DNA of 20,263 bases, taken from the IMG/VR virus record IMGVR_UViG_3300028045_000138, positions 1 through 20,263 of that record. The stretch is one strand, 5' to 3'. A program made the translations under genes and the position numbers. Shown here one piece after another: positions 1-7,761 of this stretch. Position 1 is the first letter of the stretch; the number at the start of each line of letters is the position of its first letter. Source of the DNA: a virus. The notes beneath the pieces were generated by a model. It saw only the letters and a program-made list of their open reading frames with translations, did not search any database and had not been told where the DNA came from.

Positions 1-769
1 TGTAACGGTTGAAAAAATCCATAGCTTTTTGTTGTTCCTGAGTTACGCCGGGTCTCAACTTGATTTCGTCGTAATATTTACTCTTGGTTTCTTCCAAAAA
101 GTTTTTAGCTTTTGCAACTTCTTCTTTAAACGCAATTTTTTTCTTGCGTATATCTCTTTCCTCATCTATATCTTCGTCGTAATCGTAGTCTTCTAATAGT
201 AGGCTAACGTCATCCGATTCTAAATAAGGTTTTGTTTTTTTATAGTATTCTTTTAATAATGTTTTATCATCAACAGAAGAATAATCTGCATTTAATCTAA
301 CATAGTCTTCAACAGTTCCGCCAGTATCTTCCATAAAAGTTACAAGCTTTTCAATGTTTTCTGGTAAAGGTTTACCTAAAATCTTTTCATCTCTTACGGC
401 TTCTTTTGCTTCCTGAACTACTTGCTTTACTTCTTCAGTTATTTCTTGCAGCGGCAAATTTTCTTTAACATCTTCAATGGACCCTGGGTTTCCCTGTCCC
501 ACTTCTTGCAATCCCACCCGGGGTTGCTCTGTATGTAACACGCCGCTCTCTGCGCTTTGCTCTTGAATGGCATTTGCTTCTTGTTTTAATTCGTCTTTAG
601 GTATAACAACTTTTGTTACATCTGGTTCTAAATCTACTAAGGGTTCTTTAATATTAACCTTTACTACTTCAGGCGCTTTGTTTGATAATTGTTTTGGTCT
701 TTTGGATTTTCCTTTTAAACTAAAGTCTCCTTCCTGCTTAACAGGTTCATTTGTTTTTGTTTCTGACAT
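1..769 (-). CDS. Probable head scaffolding protein, 3'-truncated by window edge
   Basis: Reading leftward from an ATG at 769, an open frame of 256 codons runs off the left edge, so the C-terminus is missing. The protein is strongly charged and mostly acidic, with a disordered K/E/P/V-rich first half. Then comes a better-ordered helical part with 'VEDYVRLNADYSSVDD', 'LLLEDYDYDEDIDEERDI' and 'KLRPGVTQEQQKAMDFFNRY'. Charged, helix-rich proteins encoded directly after the portal gene are usually capsid scaffolds in tailed phages, and I recall this late motif from portal-adjacent genes of marine phages. It follows the portal gene after a 32-nt A/T-rich gap without Shine-Dalgarno. The scaffold role is inferred from position and composition; an internal or minor virion protein is the alternative. 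If correct, the major capsid gene should lie just beyond the left edge. Confidence 0.72.
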   Translation of the reverse strand, partial: MSETKTNEPVKQEGDFSLKGKSKRPKQLSNKAPEVVKVNIKEPLVDLEPDVTKVVIPKDELKQEANAIQEQSAESGVLHTEQPRVGLQEVGQGNPGSIEDVKENLPLQEITEEVKQVVQEAKEAVRDEKILGKPLPENIEKLVTFMEDTGGTVEDYVRLNADYSSVDDKTLLKEYYKKTKPYLESDDVSLLLEDYDYDEDIDEERDIRKKKIAFKEEVAKAKNFLEETKSKYYDEIKLRPGVTQEQQKAMDFFNRY

Positions 770-801
770 AATATAATATAATTAAATAATTGTTTGTAAT
801 T

Positions 802-3207
802 TTAACTAGGGCCAAACTCTTCTAGTCCAAAACCACCCAGAACATCATTACCTGATGATTCAAAATTCTTAGGTAATCCTTCTGTTTGTCTTTGTTGTAT
901 TAGTTCGGATTGTTGTGTTCCTTGTAATTTTATTCTTTGATCTTTTCTATCTTCAATTTCTTGCTCTTTTGCTTTTGTTGCACCCATCTGAGCCTGAGCT
1001 AGTTGTATATTGTACTGAAACTCTTCAGCCATTAGCTCTCTTTTTATTTGAGCCTCTGTCTGCATTCTTTGTATTTCAAATTGTGATTTAGCTTGTTCAA
1101 TGCTAACTTTCTCCTGAGTTAATGCTTGTTGTTTTTGCACTTCTGCCATAGCTGCTCTTTCTGCAGATTCAGCATTGGCTTGAGCTTGAGCTTGAATATT
1201 TGCTTGCTGTTGCTCTTGTTCTCTTTTAATTTTTTGTGTTTGTCTTAGTTTTATAAATTGATTAGCTAATTTAGTATTTTTTATTTCTCGTATATCTATT
1301 GCATCAGATAAAGCAATTGCTCCTGTTTGCAAGGCCATTTGAATGTTTTGCTCAAGCAAAGCTTTTTCTTCCTCTTCAGGCTCTAGTTGAATATAAATAC
1401 CAAAATCATGCAATTGTAAATTCATCAGTTCTTCTAACGTTTCAACATTAAATGTACTTATAGAATTTATTAAAGAATTTTCAGTTAAAGGGTTTTGAAT
1501 TAAATCCGCCACTTTTAAACTTACGTTTTCACAAGTTCTAACTGTTAAGTATAATAACGACTCTAGTAAATGTTTTGTGGCTGTGTTTGAAGCGTTAGCG
1601 GCCATTTTTTGTAATCCAAGTAGAGCATCTTTATCTGGAGCACTACCATCTCTTGCTTCGTTTAAACCGGTTACATCTCTTATCATTTGAAGATAATATT
1701 GATACGTACCAATTAAACTTTGTATTTTAGCTTGTCCAGATGATGATGATAATTCTTGAATAGGAACTTTACCTCTATTTAATTCACCGTCTTGTGTAAG
1801 TGATCTACCTACAATAGAACCAGTTTGAAAATACATATTCAAAGCTTCCGCTGGATTATAATTAGTTCCATTACCTAAATCAACTTCAGCTAAACCATCC
1901 ATATCTAAGAATACACCATCTGGTACTATTCTAGACATTACTTGTTGTAATTTTAAATGAGTTAATTGAATCATATCAGCAAAACCTGTAATTTTACTTA
2001 CTAAAGATTCTATTCTACCTTTATACATTCTAGGTGCAGATATACAGTAATTCATATTTACTTTAGTTGTATCCGCAGTAGGCCTGGTCATATTTTCCGC
2101 CATCTTCCACTCTAGCATGTAATTATTGCCGAGAACTTTAGCACCAGTATATAAAACTTCTATAGATCTAGATACTCTATCAAAATTATCATTTTCTGGT
2201 GGATTAAAAGTGTCAGGTTTTTCTAATGTTTTTTCTAAGCCTTGATCTGTTTTCTTTATTTTAAACACTTGATCAACATAAGTCTTGTACTCAAAGTACA
2301 TAACCTGCACAGTGTTTTGATCATAATTTGCCCAACCAGTAACGTATTGAGAATTACCTGGCATATTTTGTATTCTTTGAAGCTCTTCATCTGGTATATC
2401 CGGAAATTGTTTTTTTAATTCAGGAATACTTATAGCTTTAACTTCTCCTACATAATATATGTCTTCAAAATTTGGATCTTCCGTGTATGAATAAACTATA
2501 CGAGCGGGGTCAACATAATCAACTTTAATACCTTCGCTTAAATCAAATCTTGTTTTTACTGCTCCTATACCTAAAACAGCTAAATCGTAAGCAACTCTTG
2601 CTTTAGTTTGATCATATTTATTAAACGCTAAAACATTATTAATAACCTCTTCTTCTGCTATTTCAACATTCTGCTTGTAGGTCATTTGCATGTGAATATC
2701 TAATTCCTCCTTGCTTTCCGGAAGATCTTCTAAATTTCCAGTTCGAGCCATATCCATTCCTAATTCTTGCTTTATATTTTCAAGCATAGGTTTAGCATTC
2801 ATGTCTTTTTCAATAGCAGCTGCATAATCTGTCCTGCTTTTAACAGAAAAAGGATCTTGTGCGAAGGTTGAGATATCGTATGATTTATTAGCCATACCAT
2901 TAACAACAATGTCTACAAATTTAGATATAACAGCAACAGGTTTCCAGTCTAAATTAAGATAAGATAAATCACCGTTTATTGATAATTCATCTTTGTATTT
3001 TTGAACACTTTGTTCACCTCTAGCATATAATCTTAATCTATGAAAAGTAGCATAAGATTGAACATATCTATTACCCGCTCTGCCTTCCTGAAACCATTCG
3101 CCTTCTATAGCTCTACCTACCTGTATACCGTAATCTAAGCTAGACTTTTCAGCCTCGCTTACTACTTGATTTGGAAATGAACTGTTAGTATTAGTCTGTA
3201 TTCTCAT
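802..3207 (-). CDS. Portal protein
   Basis: An 801-residue protein that should form the dodecameric ring at the capsid vertex through which DNA enters and leaves. The N-terminal 600 residues have portal character, including 'DYVDPARIVYSYTEDPNFED', 'MIRDVTGLNEARDGSAPDKD' and the long-helix segment 'LGLQKMAANASNTATKHLLE'. The last 160 or so residues are a Q/E/A-rich coiled coil ('QANIQAQAQANAESAERAAM'), ending in a loose polar tail. It is longer than typical 500-600-residue portals because of this tail, which in marine Bacteroidota phages is common. It starts immediately after the TerL stop codon (TAA directly followed by ATG), and the scaffold candidate follows, giving the classic terminase-portal-scaffold order. 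The assignment rests on that order plus the internal motifs; residue-level assignment of wing, stem and crown was not possible by eye. Confidence 0.9.
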   Translation of the reverse strand: MRIQTNTNSSFPNQVVSEAEKSSLDYGIQVGRAIEGEWFQEGRAGNRYVQSYATFHRLRLYARGEQSVQKYKDELSINGDLSYLNLDWKPVAVISKFVDIVVNGMANKSYDISTFAQDPFSVKSRTDYAAAIEKDMNAKPMLENIKQELGMDMARTGNLEDLPESKEELDIHMQMTYKQNVEIAEEEVINNVLAFNKYDQTKARVAYDLAVLGIGAVKTRFDLSEGIKVDYVDPARIVYSYTEDPNFEDIYYVGEVKAISIPELKKQFPDIPDEELQRIQNMPGNSQYVTGWANYDQNTVQVMYFEYKTYVDQVFKIKKTDQGLEKTLEKPDTFNPPENDNFDRVSRSIEVLYTGAKVLGNNYMLEWKMAENMTRPTADTTKVNMNYCISAPRMYKGRIESLVSKITGFADMIQLTHLKLQQVMSRIVPDGVFLDMDGLAEVDLGNGTNYNPAEALNMYFQTGSIVGRSLTQDGELNRGKVPIQELSSSSGQAKIQSLIGTYQYYLQMIRDVTGLNEARDGSAPDKDALLGLQKMAANASNTATKHLLESLLYLTVRTCENVSLKVADLIQNPLTENSLINSISTFNVETLEELMNLQLHDFGIYIQLEPEEEEKALLEQNIQMALQTGAIALSDAIDIREIKNTKLANQFIKLRQTQKIKREQEQQQANIQAQAQANAESAERAAMAEVQKQQALTQEKVSIEQAKSQFEIQRMQTEAQIKRELMAEEFQYNIQLAQAQMGATKAKEQEIEDRKDQRIKLQGTQQSELIQQRQTEGLPKNFESSGNDVLGGFGLEEFGPS

Positions 3208-5412
3208 TTATTTTATTATTTTAGACATACCGCCTTTATTGTCGTATCGTTTAATACCTAAATCTATAGCTTTATATTGTATCTTAGCTCTAGGTATATA
3301 TCTATTTTTATTGCAAGCCATTAATGCTAATCCTGAACTTATAGAAGCATCATGCTTCGTTCTGTTGTTTATGTTAAATCTTGCCCAATCCTCTAATGTT
3401 CTTTGAAAATACATATTTCCATATCCCGTTTCTAACAATCCTACTTTAGTGTTTATGTATGTTTCTATAGCTGCAGCATGCGCTTGTTTTATATCTTCAC
3501 TTGAATTAGGTATACCACCTATTTCTCTTTCTGTTACTGAAAGCTTTAATTTATCTGGTCTGTTCATAGAGTAACCTCTGTAACCTCTTCTCTTAAAATG
3601 ATACAGCAATCTAGGCTTATTGTTTTCAGCTAATATCGGCATACCGTAAAACACGCAAGCCATTAAAACATCTTCAAAAAATATTTCAGCAGTTTGTGGT
3701 CTAGCTATATATTCTAAAAAGAAATGATCTGGAGGAACATTTTCCATACTAAACTTTGTTAAGCCATGTAAAGAACCATTAGATCCTCTTCCGTCTACAG
3801 TGCCTGATATGTCATAACTATCACATCCAAAAGCACCACAGTGTTCGTTTCCTGGATATTTTTTACCATTTTTAATTATCATTCGGTTTTGCAGCTCGAT
3901 TGGCGGCACCCAAGATACTTTGAATCTACCATCTTTATTTGGTATAAATATAACTCTAGAATCTTTAACGCCATCTTGCCATTGAAAACTACCTGTAGTT
4001 ATAACAGCTGTATTTTTTAAATCAGCATTATAATCTATTTGCTCATATATTTTAGCTAGATTAAATAAAGATTCTTTAGCTTCATCTCTAAAAGCGTGTT
4101 CTACCGTTCTTGGAAACTGACGATAAAATTCATTAAGACCGTCTTGATCTTCTTTCAACCCTTCAACTTCGTTTTGCCAATACTCTATTACGCCTGTATC
4201 AATTAACTCTCCTTGGGGTCCTTCAGTCGGTTTTTTTGGTGTATTGAATACAGGTAAGCCATAAGAATCAATGTATCCTTCGTAGTTCCATTCCATAGGT
4301 ATGAACAAAGAATAGAGTCCTGAACGAGTCTGTCCATTGGCGTTTCTTTTGTTAACGTCTGAATCATAATATAATTTCTTGTAGTTAGCTCCTCCTTTGT
4401 CTAATGCGTTTGATGTTGATCCCATCATACACTTACCTATAATTCTAGATCCTAATCTTAAACAAGTTTTAGTTACCCTCCAGTTGTTTAATATATTTGT
4501 AGGTCTTTCCCACTTACCACTTTCGTCGTGTACTAATAGTTTTAATTTTTCACCGTCGTACGAGTTGTCCCCAGTGTTCTTCCAGTCGATCGTTGTATCG
4601 AGCCCGGAGATCTCCTTAAGCTTCTCGTTGGTGTCAAGTTTCTTTCTGGTAAATTTCGACGCTGGTACCCTGTACGCGAGTTCTGTCTTCGGCCTGTCCA
4701 TACCGTCCTGGATTGGTTTGAAGAAGAAGGGGTAATTAACGGAAATGGGTACGACCTTATCAGTAAACATCTTTTTGGCGTCTGGCCCGGACTTGGATAA
4801 AATCCCAAATCGAGAATCTGTGGATATTGTTGCCTGATTAACCGTCTCGCCTGAAGCCATGAAAGAGAAACCTGACCGTCTGTTCTTAAGATAACACATT
4901 CCGTAACACCGTTGATCTGCCTTACAAGCCTCCCAGAATAAATAGAATAATCTGTTTGATTCCCTAAAGTCTGGTTGCCCAACATCAATCTTGGACCACT
5001 GCAGGTACATGTAGTTAGTACCAGTAATATAAGTAGACTTGTCTTTATTAATAAACCAAAAGCCTTCTTCGCGCCTTTTAAATTCTGTGTCAATATAGTC
5101 ATACCATTTTTCTTTAAATTCAACTGGATATTCATCCCAGTCAAATACTGATTTAATTCTTTTTAATTCTTTAGGATATTCTGTATGTTCCCATTTATTA
5201 GTTGAAAACTCTTTTATATCTTTTTCTTTAGGCAAAGCTATTCTTAATCCTTGTATATTATATATCTCTCCTATTTCCCCGGTTTTACTTATTACAACAA
5301 AGTCATATTCTTTATTGTAACCGTATTCCCATTTCTTATATCTATTTAATCTACTTAAAACTTTAGGTTTTATAGCATCTTTAACAATATGGTATAATGT
5401 TTGCTTGTACAT
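3208..5412 (-). CDS. terL: Terminase large subunit (packaging ATPase/nuclease)
   Basis: A 734-residue protein expected to translocate DNA into the prohead and cut the concatemer. The ATPase half shows a deviant Walker A-like loop 'LKNRRSGFS' (residues 175-183), a Walker B 'LLVHDE' (292-297) with the paired acidic residues, and a coupling-motif-like 'GSTSNA' (331-336). The C-terminal half fits an RNase-H-like nuclease, with candidate acidic metal ligands in 'FGCDSYDIS' (D531), 'IFFEDVLMA' (E580) and 'KHDASISSG' (D688). The Walker A lacks the usual GKT/S, as in other 'KxRRxG' terminases. Its ATG overlaps the previous stop as TAATG. Codons of residues about 125-287 are much richer in G/C at third positions than the rest of the gene (see the patch feature), yet the reading frame is intact across both edges. 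Confidence 0.93.
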   Translation of the reverse strand: MYKQTLYHIVKDAIKPKVLSRLNRYKKWEYGYNKEYDFVVISKTGEIGEIYNIQGLRIALPKEKDIKEFSTNKWEHTEYPKELKRIKSVFDWDEYPVEFKEKWYDYIDTEFKRREEGFWFINKDKSTYITGTNYMYLQWSKIDVGQPDFRESNRLFYLFWEACKADQRCYGMCYLKNRRSGFSFMASGETVNQATISTDSRFGILSKSGPDAKKMFTDKVVPISVNYPFFFKPIQDGMDRPKTELAYRVPASKFTRKKLDTNEKLKEISGLDTTIDWKNTGDNSYDGEKLKLLVHDESGKWERPTNILNNWRVTKTCLRLGSRIIGKCMMGSTSNALDKGGANYKKLYYDSDVNKRNANGQTRSGLYSLFIPMEWNYEGYIDSYGLPVFNTPKKPTEGPQGELIDTGVIEYWQNEVEGLKEDQDGLNEFYRQFPRTVEHAFRDEAKESLFNLAKIYEQIDYNADLKNTAVITTGSFQWQDGVKDSRVIFIPNKDGRFKVSWVPPIELQNRMIIKNGKKYPGNEHCGAFGCDSYDISGTVDGRGSNGSLHGLTKFSMENVPPDHFFLEYIARPQTAEIFFEDVLMACVFYGMPILAENNKPRLLYHFKRRGYRGYSMNRPDKLKLSVTEREIGGIPNSSEDIKQAHAAAIETYINTKVGLLETGYGNMYFQRTLEDWARFNINNRTKHDASISSGLALMACNKNRYIPRAKIQYKAIDLGIKRYDNKGGMSKIIK
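4550..5040. other. GC-rich, GC3-rich patch inside terL
   Basis: Hand counts per 60-nt line give 53, 48, 47, 47, 45, 43, 40 and 37% GC from 4561 to 5040, against 27% at 4441-4500 and 23-27% at 5101-5220. Codons inside are dominated by AAG, GAC, ATC, TTC, CTC, AAC and GTC, while flanking codons are A/T-ending. The left edge, near 4555, is abrupt; the right edge fades. The patch covers residues about 125-287 of TerL, that is the Walker A half of the ATPase. It also explains the long spurious overlapping frame at 4542-5144. Recombination with a phage of different composition or a chimeric assembly would both look like this. Confidence 0.75.
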
Positions 5413-5687
5413 TACCTAGATCTTCCTTCTGCAAATCCTCTAAAAGCTTTTTCTTCTTTTGCTTCTTTTGGATTATCATTCAACAAAGCTTCTTCTGCTT
5501 CTATTCTAGTAAGTATTTCAAAAGCATCGAATATAGCTAATTTTTTTGTAGCTGCAGCATTTTTTAATCTATCAGCTGTTATATCATCACCTGAATCAAC
5601 AATAGCCTCTTTAGCTACTTTAATTAATTCTTCAACTGCTTTTTGCCCAGCTAGGATTATACTCTTCTTCGTTTCCTTCGTGTTCAT
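5412..5687 (-). CDS. Small helical protein upstream of TerL; terminase small subunit candidate
   Basis: A 91-residue, mostly helical charged protein with a central 'ITADRLKNAAATKKLAIFDA' followed by 'FEILTRIEAEEALL' and a basic C-terminus 'GFAEGRSR'. It sits directly before terL and its TAA overlaps the terL ATG (TAATG), implying translational coupling. Small DNA-recognition subunits (TerS) are commonly encoded here, which is the only basis for the suggestion; no helix-turn-helix was recognised. The only methionine is residue 1, so the gene necessarily overlaps the preceding GroES-like gene by 56 nt in a different frame, an unusually long overlap for this window. Other possibilities are a packaging accessory or an uncharacterised conserved phage protein. 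Confidence 0.75.
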   Translation of the reverse strand: MNTKETKKSIILAGQKAVEELIKVAKEAIVDSGDDITADRLKNAAATKKLAIFDAFEILTRIEAEEALLNDNPKEAKEEKAFRGFAEGRSR

Positions 5688-6237
5688 ACTTAATTACAAT
5701 ATCATTAGATTTCATACAATAAACTCTTTGCTCATCTATAACAAAATCCCATTCACTGTTAGGCGTGAAGCCCACTATATCCCCTGGGACTATTTTAAGC
5801 GCTTCTAAAGACTTATTACCATATTTTAATATACCAATAAGCTTTTGTTCTTTATCTAGCTTTAAAGAGTCTTTATTTTTTAAAGGCATTACGAAACATC
5901 TGTTTCCAAATGATTGCCAATCCCCTGTATTCTTATACAAATATATTTGATCAATAGCACAAAAATATAACCCATCTTTAAAAAATGATCTACTATTTTT
6001 TTTAACACCTTTCATATCATAGAATACTCTAAATACATTTTGATGTACTACTATTATATCTCCTTTTTTTATATTTGTTTTAAAAGCTTTTGGCGTTTCT
6101 ACAACAATAGCTAAATTGTTTACAGATTTCCAACTTTCTATTTTAGTATTTAAAATCAAAGTTTTATTACCAATCTTTTTTTCGTTTTCATATCTATCAC
6201 CAAAAGGCTTGATAATAAAATCATATAAACTTCTCAT
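5632..6237 (-). CDS. Tandem GroES-like (chaperonin-10 fold) protein
   Basis: A 201-residue protein that appears to hold two GroES-type beta-barrels. The C-terminal one is the clearer: 'GILKYGN' (135-141), then 'VPGDIVGFTPNSEWDFVIDE' (150-169) and 'VYCMKSNDIVIKY', which parallels the GroES order 'EVLAVGNG', 'VGDIVIFNDGYG', 'VLIMSESDILAIVE'. The N-terminal half has 'IKKGDIIVVHQNVFRVFYDM' (56-75) followed by 'YFCAIDQIYLY', the same pattern with a larger insertion. No mobile-loop IVL-type tripeptide is obvious. The start is ATG at 6237 in a TGATG overlap with the gene before; a TTG one codon upstream is less likely. Its position within the packaging operon, far from the groEL/groES pair, suggests a morphogenesis-specific co-chaperonin or a capsid-assembly factor. 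The function is inferred from fold similarity only. Confidence 0.7.
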   Translation of the reverse strand: MRSLYDFIIKPFGDRYENEKKIGNKTLILNTKIESWKSVNNLAIVVETPKAFKTNIKKGDIIVVHQNVFRVFYDMKGVKKNSRSFFKDGLYFCAIDQIYLYKNTGDWQSFGNRCFVMPLKNKDSLKLDKEQKLIGILKYGNKSLEALKIVPGDIVGFTPNSEWDFVIDEQRVYCMKSNDIVIKYEHEGNEEEYNPSWAKSS

Positions 6238-6464
6238 CAATATTCTAAATCATACTCAACAGATATAGCCATGTTAGAATTAAATTTCTTCCACGGCATT
6301 ATCTCGTTTTCTTTTTTTATAAATATACTGTAAGAGTTGTTTTCTTGATTATGCAGTATAGCTGATATAGTATGACCTCCATATACCTGTTGACCAACTG
6401 CGTAGTGCATTGCATCATTTTTATAATCAGAGCCTATACTAATTTTTCTTACGACTGAATCCAT
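6237..6464 (-). CDS. Small conserved phage protein of unknown function
   Basis: A 75-residue protein with 'VRKISIGSDYKNDAMHYAVG' near the N-terminus, then short beta-strand-like stretches ('HTISAILHNQENNSYSIFI', 'MAISVEYDLEY'). I recall similar 'VRKISVGxDYKxAMHY' openings from marine phage genomes, but no function is known to me. It is coupled on both sides by single-nucleotide overlaps: TAATG with the coiled-coil gene upstream and TGATG with the GroES-like gene downstream. This indicates co-translation with the GroES-like/TerS/TerL set. No transmembrane segment or catalytic motif is visible. Confidence 0.8.
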   Translation of the reverse strand: MDSVVRKISIGSDYKNDAMHYAVGQQVYGGHTISAILHNQENNSYSIFIKKENEIMPWKKFNSNMAISVEYDLEY

Positions 6465-6727
6465 TATTCTACAATCTCAAGCTCTTTAGCCTCTTTTTCT
6501 ACTTCAGTGTAACTACCATCATTTAAATTTATATTTATTTGACCATACTCTTTTTCTAACTTAACTTTTATTTCTTGCATTTCTTTATTCGCTTCTGCGC
6601 TAGCAAAAATTAAGTCTTGTTTTCTAGCCTCTAAATAACCTACGTCTAGTAATATAGTGTTTATATTTTGTTGAATCTTTTTAATTGAACTTAGTTGCTT
6701 CTTTGTAATTTTTTTTACTTTTGACAT
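6464..6727 (-). CDS. Small coiled-coil protein
   Basis: An 87-residue protein: a lysine-rich start ('MSKVKKITKKQLSSIKKIQQ'), a long amphipathic helix likely to form a coiled coil through residue 60 or so, then 'YGQININLNDGSYTEVEKEA' and an acidic tail. The 'YGxxxINLxDGxY' ending is a recurring element of small marine-phage proteins in my recollection, without assigned function. It heads the coupled set leading to TerL, separated from the virion-protein gene upstream by a 47-nt A/T-rich gap holding a TAATATA/TATATTA inverted repeat. No Shine-Dalgarno is present. A packaging or morphogenesis accessory role is a positional guess. Confidence 0.78.
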   Translation of the reverse strand: MSKVKKITKKQLSSIKKIQQNINTILLDVGYLEARKQDLIFASAEANKEMQEIKVKLEKEYGQININLNDGSYTEVEKEAKELEIVE

Positions 6728-6774
6728 TTGATTTAATTTAATTGTTTATATTAATATAGTTACGTGTATATTAG

Positions 6775-7341
6775 TTATTTACATATAACTATATCCGCAT
6801 CTGTTACTGTTGTAAAGCCTGTTATGTAGTCTACAGCTATCGGTAATACACTTCCGGCAACTACTTTAAATTCTATGCTTTGAGCAGCGATTGGTATTCC
6901 AGCATTTACAGCTGTAATAGTAAACGTACCATTAGCACCGCCTGTTTGAACTACAGTGACTATATCACCCACGTTATAACCAGATCCTGCTGAATTTCCT
7001 ATAACAGCTGTGTCAATAACACCGCCTGTTTCGGTAATAGTTAAAGTTAAACCTTGAGCCATATTGTTCGAGCATGTTGTTGGCAAATTTGCTAAAGCGG
7101 AATAACCAGTACCTGCGTTTAATTTGCTTAATGTTCTTACAGAACTTAAACTAGTACCTGAAGGTATAACTTCAATAGCCCCATCAACACCACACCATAT
7201 TAGTGAACTATTTAGTAAAGTTCCTAAGTTGCCTGATTGATTTTCAAAAACCCAAGCCGGTTTGCCGTCTGGAGTTCCTGTTTTGCCTACAGCCCGCATT
7301 GCTTTGCCAAATACTCCGGCTGTTATTGGATATTGTCCCAT
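6775..7341 (-). CDS. Beta-rich virion structural protein (predicted)
   Basis: A 188-residue protein, rich in G, T, V and A with few charges, typical of phage virion beta-structures. Two related stretches occur: 'LNAGTGYSALANLPTTC' and 'GNSAGSGYNVGDIVTVVQTG', followed by 'GANGTFTITAVNAG'. The 'GxGYxxGDxVTV..GGxxGTFTIT' pattern is common in phage tail or capsid-surface proteins. The C-terminus 'YITGFTTVTDADIVICK' could be a final strand. It sits 12 nt downstream of the holin gene in the leftward block. It could be a decoration, fibre or tail component; nothing in the sequence separates these. Confidence 0.75.
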   Translation of the reverse strand: MGQYPITAGVFGKAMRAVGKTGTPDGKPAWVFENQSGNLGTLLNSSLIWCGVDGAIEVIPSGTSLSSVRTLSKLNAGTGYSALANLPTTCSNNMAQGLTLTITETGGVIDTAVIGNSAGSGYNVGDIVTVVQTGGANGTFTITAVNAGIPIAAQSIEFKVVAGSVLPIAVDYITGFTTVTDADIVICK

Positions 7342-7353
7342 ATTTATTTTTGT

Positions 7354-7761
7354 TTATTTATTTTTATTGAATAGTGGCCCTAGTTTGTCCACGATTTTTT
7401 CACCACTCCTACCTATTACATAACCACCAATACCAATTTCTAATAAGCTCCAGAATTCTGGTTCTAAAACAGGTGTTACTAAGTATGTTGATAGCTGTGA
7501 TATAAATTTTGTATATATTATTATAAAGCCAAATGAAAGCATTAGTATCGGTCTCCAGCTTCTCTGTAACCAATTACCTTTAGCTTCGGCTACAATAATC
7601 TCAGTTTGCATTCTTTGCAGCTCTAGTTGAGCGTCTTGTAATACTTTAAATATTGCATTTCTAGCTTTGAGTCTTTCTTCTTCGCTGGTGAATAAGTTGT
7701 CAACCACATCGCCAACTTGTTTGAAGACTTTAGTACTAAAAAATTCTAATATCTTTTTCAT
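7354..7761 (-). CDS. Holin, 3-TM superfamily type
   Basis: A 135-residue membrane protein. An amphipathic, charged N-terminal 60 residues ('FTSEEERLKARNAIFKVLQD') precede the hallmark 'WLQRSWRPILMLSFGFIII' hydrophobic segment. A second hydrophobic region follows ('FWSLLEIGIGGYVIGRSGEK'), with a charged tail 'KLGPLFNKNK'. This 'sWRP..ml' organisation with a terminal 'GGYVIGRSGEK' matches the holins of the 3-TM superfamily (the GTA/phage 'Holin_3TM' family). Holins permeabilise the inner membrane at the end of infection. Its ATG shares one base with the upstream stop (TAATG). No lysozyme or amidase gene is recognisable beside it; the mini metallopeptidase 1.5 kb upstream is the only nearby hydrolase-like gene. 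Confidence 0.86.
   Translation of the reverse strand: MKKILEFFSTKVFKQVGDVVDNLFTSEEERLKARNAIFKVLQDAQLELQRMQTEIIVAEAKGNWLQRSWRPILMLSFGFIIIYTKFISQLSTYLVTPVLEPEFWSLLEIGIGGYVIGRSGEKIVDKLGPLFNKNK

Noticed and set aside
4542-5144. Long minus-strand frame of 200 codons overlapping terL
   Set aside because: It lies entirely within terL in another frame and is open only because of the GC-rich patch; it shows no recognisable domain and has low-complexity Arg/Thr/Ser content.
6728-6774. TAATATA/TATATTA inverted repeat as a terminator
   Set aside because: All-A/T stem without a following T-run; insufficient stability to call.
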